64,000 nucleotides of DNA from Callipepla californica brunnescens (Eukaryota; Chordata; Aves; Galliformes; Odontophoridae). Each line of letters begins with the position of its first letter. Positions within the stretch are counted from its first letter, which is position 1. Under the pieces are notes generated by a model that saw nothing but the letters and a program-made list of their open reading frames with translations, ran no database searches and was not told the origin of the DNA. This document shows, one piece after another, positions 57,956-64,000 of this stretch. The stretch covers positions 744,001 through 808,000 of the forward strand of contig JALIRH010000119.1 of the NCBI GenBank assembly GCA_023055505.1, read 5' to 3'. The position numbers were made by a program, and so were the translations under genes.

Positions 57956-58290
57956 GTGGGAAAGGGGAGGGGGGGAGGAGTGGGGTGGCGGAGGGAGAAG
58001 GGGGGAATAGGGTGTGGGTGGGGTGGGGCGGAGTTGGGTGAGGGACGGGGATGTGGGGCTGGGGTTGGGGCTAATGGGGCTCGATGCTCGGTTCTAAGTC
58101 CGGGTGCTCAGTTAGGGGTCTGAAGGCTCTGTTATGGGGCTGGGGCTGCAGATGTGGGGTCGGGGTTATGGGGCTGGGTTCGGGGTTGTGGGTCCGGGGC
58201 CGTCGATGTGGGGGAGGGATCAGCCAGTCCTCATTGGTGGGCAACCATGGAAGGGGCGAAGACTCCAACAAAAGAAGCGGGGGGAAACCA
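57956..58290 (+). other. GC-rich intron start or spacer before the satellite resumes
   Basis: G-rich repetitive sequence with GGGGTTGGGGCT and GGGGCTGGG motifs. It resembles a minisatellite-rich first intron. The 11-bp satellite restarts at about 58291, so if the gene is real its first intron contains satellite DNA. Confidence 0.45.
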
Positions 58291-61200
58291 GCAGCCCCAC
58301 TGCTGCCCCATAGCCTCCTCATAGCTGCCCCACTGCAGCCCCATAGCTGCCCCATGGCTGCCCCACTGCTGCCCCGCTGCCACCCCATAGCCACCCCACT
58401 GCTGCCCCATAGCTGCCCCACTACTGCCTCATAGTGGCCCCATAGCCTCCTCAGAGCTGCCCGATAGCTGCCTCATAGCCACCAGATAGCCGCCCCATAG
58501 CTGCTCCATAGCCTCCCCATAGCCTCCTCATAGCTGCAACACTGCTGCACCATAGCTGCTCCATGGCTGTATAATAGCCGCCCGATAGCTGCCCCACGGC
58601 TTCCCAATAGCTGCCCAATAGCTGCCCGACTACTGCCACATAGCCGCTCTATACCTGCCCAATAGCCTCCTCATAGCTGTCCCACTGCAGCCCCATACCT
58701 GCCCCATGGCTGCCCCATTGCTGCCACATAGCCACCCCACTGCTGCCCCATAGCTGCCCCACTACTGCCTCATAGCGGCCTCATAGCCTCCTCAGAGCTG
58801 CCCGATATCTGCATCACTGCTGCCTTAGAGCCGCCCCATAGCTGCCCCACTGCTGCCCCATTGCTGCCTCACTGCAGCCCCATAGCTGCCAATGGCTGCC
58901 CCATAACCTCCTCATAGCTGCCCCACTGCTGCCCCATAGCCGCCCCATAGCTGCCCCACTGCTAACTTATAGTTGCCCCACTACTGCCCCATAGCTTCCC
59001 CACTGCTGCTCCACAGCCGCCCCAAAGCCTGCTCATAGCTGCCCCACTGCTGCCCCATATCTGCCTCATGGCTGCCTCATAGCCGCACCATAGCTGCCCC
59101 ACTGCTGCCCCGTGTCTGCCTCATGGCTGCCTCATAGCCGCACCATAGCTGCCCCACTGCTGTCCCATAGCTGCCCTATAGCTTCCTCGTAGCTGCCCCA
59201 CTGCTGCCCCATAGATGCAAAATGGCTGCCTCATAGCCGCTCCGTAGCTGCCCCACTGCTGCCCTATAGCATTTCCATAGCCTCTTCATAGCTGCCTCAC
59301 TGCTGCCCCACAGCCACCCCATGGCTGCCTCATACCTGCCCCATAGCTGCCTCCTAGCCGCTCCATACATGCCCCATAGTCTCCCTATAGCGTCCTCATT
59401 GCTGCCCCACTACTGCCCCATAGCTGCCCCACTACTGCGTTATTGCTGCCCCACTGCTGCCCCATAGCTGCCCCATAACGTCCTCATAGCTGCCCCATAG
59501 CTGCCCCATACCTGCCTCACTGCTGCCCAATAGGTGCCCAAAGGCTGCCTAATAGCCGCCCCATAGCTGCCCCACTGCTTCCCAATAGCTGCCTTATATC
59601 TGCCCGACTGCTGCCCCATAGCTGCCTCATAGCCTCCCCATAGTCTCCTCATAGTTGCCCACACTGCTGCCCCATAGCCTTCCCATAGCTGCCTTAGCTG
59701 CCCCACTGCTGCCCCATATCTGCCCCATAGCCTCCTCAAGGCCTCCTCATAGCTAACCCATAGCTGCCTCACTCGTGCCCCATAGCTGCCTCTCTGCTGC
59801 CCCATAGCTGCCCCATAGCCTCCTCATAGCTGCCTCACTGCTGCCCCATATCTGCCCAACTTCTGCCTAATTGCTGCCTCACTGCTGCACCATAGCTGCC
59901 CTACGGCTGCCTCATAGTTGCCCCATAGCTGTCTCATAGCCACCCGATAGCTGCCTCCATAGCCTTCTCGTAGCTTCCTTACGGCTGCCCCATAGCTGCA
60001 CCGTGGCTGCCCCATAACTGCACCGTGGCTGCCTCATAGCCATTACATATCTGCCCCATAGCCTCCCCATAGCCTCCCCATAGCTTCCTCATAGCTGCCT
60101 CACTGCTACCCCATAGCTCCCTCGCTGCTTCCCCATAGGTGCCCCATGGCTACCTCATAGCTGCCCCACTGCTGTCCCATAGCTGCCCCATGGCTGCCTC
60201 ATAGCCACCCCATAGCTGACCCACTGCTGCCTCATAGCCACCCCATAGCTGACCCACCGCTGCCTCATAGCTGCTCCACTACTGCCCCATCGCTGCCTCA
60301 CTGGTTTCTCATACCTACCCCATGGCTGCCTCATAACCTCACCATAGCTGCCCCACTACTGCCCCATAGCCACCCCGTCGCTGCCCCATAGCCTCCCCAT
60401 ACTTGCCCCATAGCTGCCCCATGGCTGCCTCATAGCCGTCCAATAGCTGCCCGACTACTGCCCCATAGCTGCCTCATAGCCTCCCCATAGTCTCCTCATA
60501 GTTGCCCACACTGCTGCCCCATAGCCTCCCCATAGCTGCCTTAGCTGCCCCACTGCTGCACCACATCTGCCCCATAGCCTCCTCATAGCTGACCCATAGC
60601 TGCTTGATAAGTGCCTCATACCTGTTCTATAACTGCCTCACTGCTGCCCCATAGCTGCCCCATAGTTTCCTCAGAGCCTCCTCATATTTGCCCCACTGCT
60701 GCCCCGTAGCTGCCTTACTACTGCCCCATACCTGCCTCACTGCTGCCCCATAGCTTCCCCGTCGCTGCCTCATAGCCGCCCCATTGCTGCCCCATGGCTT
60801 CCCAATAGCATCCTCAAAGCTGCCCCATTGCTTCCCCTTAGCTTCCTCACTGCTGCCCCATAGCTACCCCACTACTGCCCCATAGCCGCCCCGTAGCCTC
60901 AAAGCTGCCCCACTGCTGCCCCATGGCTGCCTCTTTGTTGCCCCATACCTGCCCCACTGCTGCCCTATAGCCACCCCATAGCTGCCTCACTTCTGCCCCA
61001 TAGCTGCCTCATATCCTCCCCATAGCCTCCTCATAGATGCCTCACTGCTACACAATAGCTGCCCCACAGCTGCCCCATAGCTGCCTCACTGCAGCCCCAC
61101 AGCTACTTTTTGTCTGCCTCAAAGATGCCCCATAGCTTCCTCATGGCCTTCCCATAGTCTCATCATAGCTGCCCCACTGCTGCCCCAAAGCTGCCTTACT

Positions 61201-62318
61201 ACTGCCCCTTGCTGCCCCAAGGCTCGCTTATAGCTACACCATAGCTGTTTCACTACTGCCACATAGCTGCCCCATGGCTGCCCCATAGCTGCTCAACTGC
61301 TGCCCCATAGTCGCCCCATAGCTGCCCCACTGCTGCCCCATACCTGCTTCATAGCCTCCCCATAGTCTCCTCCTGCTACCCCACTGCTGCCCCATAGCTG
61401 CTCCATAGCCTCTCAAGAGACTCCTCATAGCTGCCCCACTTCAGCCCCATAGCCGCCCCATAGCTGCCTCACTGCTGCCCCATTGCCACCCCATGGCTGC
61501 CTAATAGCCGCCCCATAGCTGTCCCACTGCTGCCCCATAGCTGCCTTATAGGTGCCCCACTACTGCCACATTGCCGCTCTATAGCTGCCCCATAGCCACC
61601 CCATAGCTGCCCCCATAGCCTTCTCAATAGCTTCCTTACTGCTGCCCATAGCTGCCCCACTGCTGCCCCATAGCTGCACCGTGGCTGCCCCATAGCCTCC
61701 CCATAGCCTCATCATAGCTGCCTCACTGCTACCCCATAGCTCCCTCGCTGCTTCCCCATAGCTGCCCCATGGCTACCTCATAGCTGCCCCATAGCTGCCC
61801 CACTACTGCCCCATAGCCACCCCATAGCTGCCTCACTGCTCCCCCATAGCTACATTTTGTCTGCCTCAGAGCTGCCCCATCGCTTCCCCATGGCCTTCCC
61901 ATAGCCTCGTCATAGCTGCCAAACTACTGACCCATAGCTGCTTCACTACTGCCCCATAGCTGCCCAATGGCTTCCCCATAGCCGCCCTATAGCTGCCCAA
62001 CTACTGCCCCATAGCCTCCCCATAGCTGCCTCACTGCTCCCCCATAGCTGCCCCATGTCTGCCTCATCGCCGCCCCATAGCTGCCCCATAGCCTCTCGAT
62101 AGCTGACCCATAGCTGCCCCATAGCCTCCTCATAGCTGCCTCACTGCTGCCTGATTGCTGCCTCACTTCTGCCCCATAGCTGCCCAATGGCTTCCTCATA
62201 GCCGCCCCATAGCTGCCCCACTGCTGCCCCATAGCTGCCTTATAGCTGCCCTACTACTGCCCCATAGCTGCCCCACTGCTGCCCAATAGCTGCCCCATAG
62301 CTTCCCCATAGCCTCCTC
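58291..62318 (+). repeat. 11-bp satellite, right block
   Basis: The same 11-base units in the same orientation as the left block, about 4 kb. Variant units and duplicated segments are frequent (for example similar stretches near 59640 and 60480), but no exact triplet was seen. Open minus-strand frames of the MGQLWGSYGAA type are artefacts. Confidence 0.94.
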
Positions 62319-62324
62319 ATACCT

Positions 62325-64000
62325 TTCTTTTCTCTTATTCTGGCATTCTGACATTCTGACATTGTGACATTCTGAGATACTCTCATTGTCACATTGCAAC
62401 ATTGTTACATTCTAATATTCTCCCATTCTGAACTTCTGGAATTATGACAACCTGCCGTTGTGACATTCTCCCATTCTGACATTATGACATTCTCATATTC
62501 TCACATTCTGAAGTTCTGGCATTATGACAACCTGCCCTTGTGCTATTTTCACATTCTGACATTCTGACATTCTAGCATTGTGACATAGTGACATTCTGGA
62601 ATTGTGACAACCTGTCATTCTGACATTCTGTCATTGTGATACTCTCACATTCTGCTATTGTGACATTCAGATATTTGGACATTCTGAAATTCTGGAATTG
62701 TGACATTCTGAAATTCTGGAAATGTGACAATCTGTCATTCTCACATTGTGACAATGCAAAATTCTGATACTGTGAAATTCTGACTCTCTCTCATTGTGAC
62801 ATTGTGAGATTCTCACATCGTGGCATTGTGGCATTCTCACTTTCTCACGTTCTGACATGTTAACATTGTGACATTCTAACATTCTCTCATTGTGATTTTC
62901 GGCCATATTTATCATCTGACATTGTGACGTTCTGTCACAGTCATATGTTGTCATTGTGACATTCTATCTTCATGACATACTGATATTGTGACTTTGTGGC
63001 ATTGTGATACACTGACATTCTGAAATTGTGGCAATCTGTCATTGTGACTCTGTGACATTCTCCAATTCTGACATTCTCACATTCTAACGTTCTCACATTG
63101 TGTCATTCGGTCATTGTCATATTCTCACTTTCTGATATTCTCTCATTGTGATATCGTGACGTTGTGACAATTTGACATTCTGACATTAAGACATTCCGAC
63201 ATCATGAGATTCTCTCTTTCTCTCATTCTGACATTTTGACATTGTGACATTCTCACTTTCTCATATTCTGCCATTCTGATATTCTGGCATTGTGACATTC
63301 TGAGATACTCACATTGTAACATTGTGACATTGTGACATTCTAATATTCTCACCTTCTGAAGTTCTGGCATTATGACGATCTGCCATTGTGATATTCTCAC
63401 TTTCTGATATTATGACATTCTAGCGTTGTGACATAGTGAAATTGTGACATTGTGACATTCAGACATGTTGACATTCTGAAATTCTGGAATTGTGACAACC
63501 TGTCATTCTCACATTGTGACAATGCAACATTCTGATATTGTGACATGATGACATTGTGACACTGTGACATTCTGAAATTCTAACTCTCCCTCATTCTGAC
63601 GTTCAGACATTCTCACATTGTGACATTGTAAAACTCTGACTCTCTCTCATGGTGACATTCAGACATTCACACATTTTGACATTGTGACATTCTGACATTC
63701 TGGCATTCTGACATTCTCACAATGTGTCATTCGGTCATTGTCATATTCTCACTTTCTGATATTCTCTCATTGTGATATTGTGACGTTGTGACAATTTGAC
63801 ATTCTGACGTTAAGACATTCTGACATCATGACATTCTCTCTTTCCCTCATTCTGACATTTTGACATTGTGACATTCTGAGATACTCTCATGGTGACATTG
63901 TGACATTGTGGCATTCTAATATTCTCACCTTCTGATGTTCTGGCATTATGACAATCTGCCATTGTGATGTTCTCACCTTGTGACATTGTGACATTCTAGC
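62325..64000 (+). repeat. 8-bp satellite (GACATTCT / GACATTGT), continues past the window
   Basis: The sequence is made of 8-base units GACATTCT, GACATTGT, GATATTCT, CTCATTGT and similar. A higher-order copy is visible: TCGGTCATTGTCATATTCTC at 63107 and at 63731, 624 bases apart (78 x 8), with long near-identity afterwards. Rare-stop frames reading ECHNVRMSEC-like peptides are by-products. Confidence 0.95.

Noticed and set aside
50814..62402. Many long minus-strand open frames with Trp/Gly/Ala-rich repeats
   Set aside because: They follow from the 11-base period, which gives the same stop-poor cycle in all frames. There are no starts with context, no splice sites and no conserved domain.
62572..63400. 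Minus-strand open frames reading ECHNVRMSEC-like repeats
   Set aside because: Product of the 8-base satellite. The 24-base (8-codon) cycle lacks stops by composition.

Overview
The window looks like a gene-poor, repeat-dominated piece of an avian chromosome, most likely from a galliform bird (chicken or a close relative) and probably a subtelomere or a heterochromatic microchromosome arm. The evidence is three CR1 LINE fragments, one ending in the typical ATTCTGTG octamers; avian-style endogenous retroviruses; long degenerate TTAGGG/CCCTAA arrays; and GC-rich minisatellites. All calls come from reading the sequence. No search was run.

Layout. 1-1.86 kb: the last four exons of an acrosin-like serine protease (+ strand). 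1.86-11.12 kb: intergenic DNA holding a possible LTR, a CR1 fragment (- strand), two minisatellites, the terminal exon of an unrecognised basic protein gene (- strand, one homopolymer frame break), a TTA microsatellite and a CR1 3' tail. 11.15-35.09 kb: degenerate telomere-like arrays alternate with about 28 copies of a ~590-bp satellite. The order is TTAGGG array, satellite, CCCTAA array, satellite, TTAGGG array, satellite, CCCTAA array, so each outer satellite block sits between convergent telomere-like arrays. 35.1-40.75 kb: a decayed gammaretrovirus-like provirus (- strand, tRNA-His primer site). 40.78-42.15 kb: another CCCTAA array. 42.9-45.6 kb: four exons of an exportin-1 (XPO1/CRM1) pseudogene (- strand). 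45.8-46.29 kb: a CR1 fragment cut by the LTR of an ERVL/spuma-like provirus (46.29-50.72 kb, + strand, tRNA-Lys1,2 primer site), which ends abruptly inside RNase H.

50.72-62.32 kb: an 11-bp satellite (consensus CCCCATAGCTG) with several higher-order duplications. It is interrupted at 57.51-58.29 kb by a CpG-island promoter and a candidate first exon. 62.33 kb to the end: an 8-bp satellite (GACATTCT/GACATTGT).

Only three loci look like host genes of possible function: the acrosin-like gene, the minus-strand gene ending at 5.8 kb, and the CpG-island exon at 57.9 kb. The last two each need one base removed from a G/C homopolymer to read through, which suggests either assembly error or early decay. 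Most other open frames, including the long ones in the 11-bp satellite and the GLGLGL or RVRVR frames in the telomere-like arrays, are by-products of the repeats. There is no operon-like gene cooperation. The main biology is satellite and telomere-repeat turnover, nested retroelements and gene fragments.
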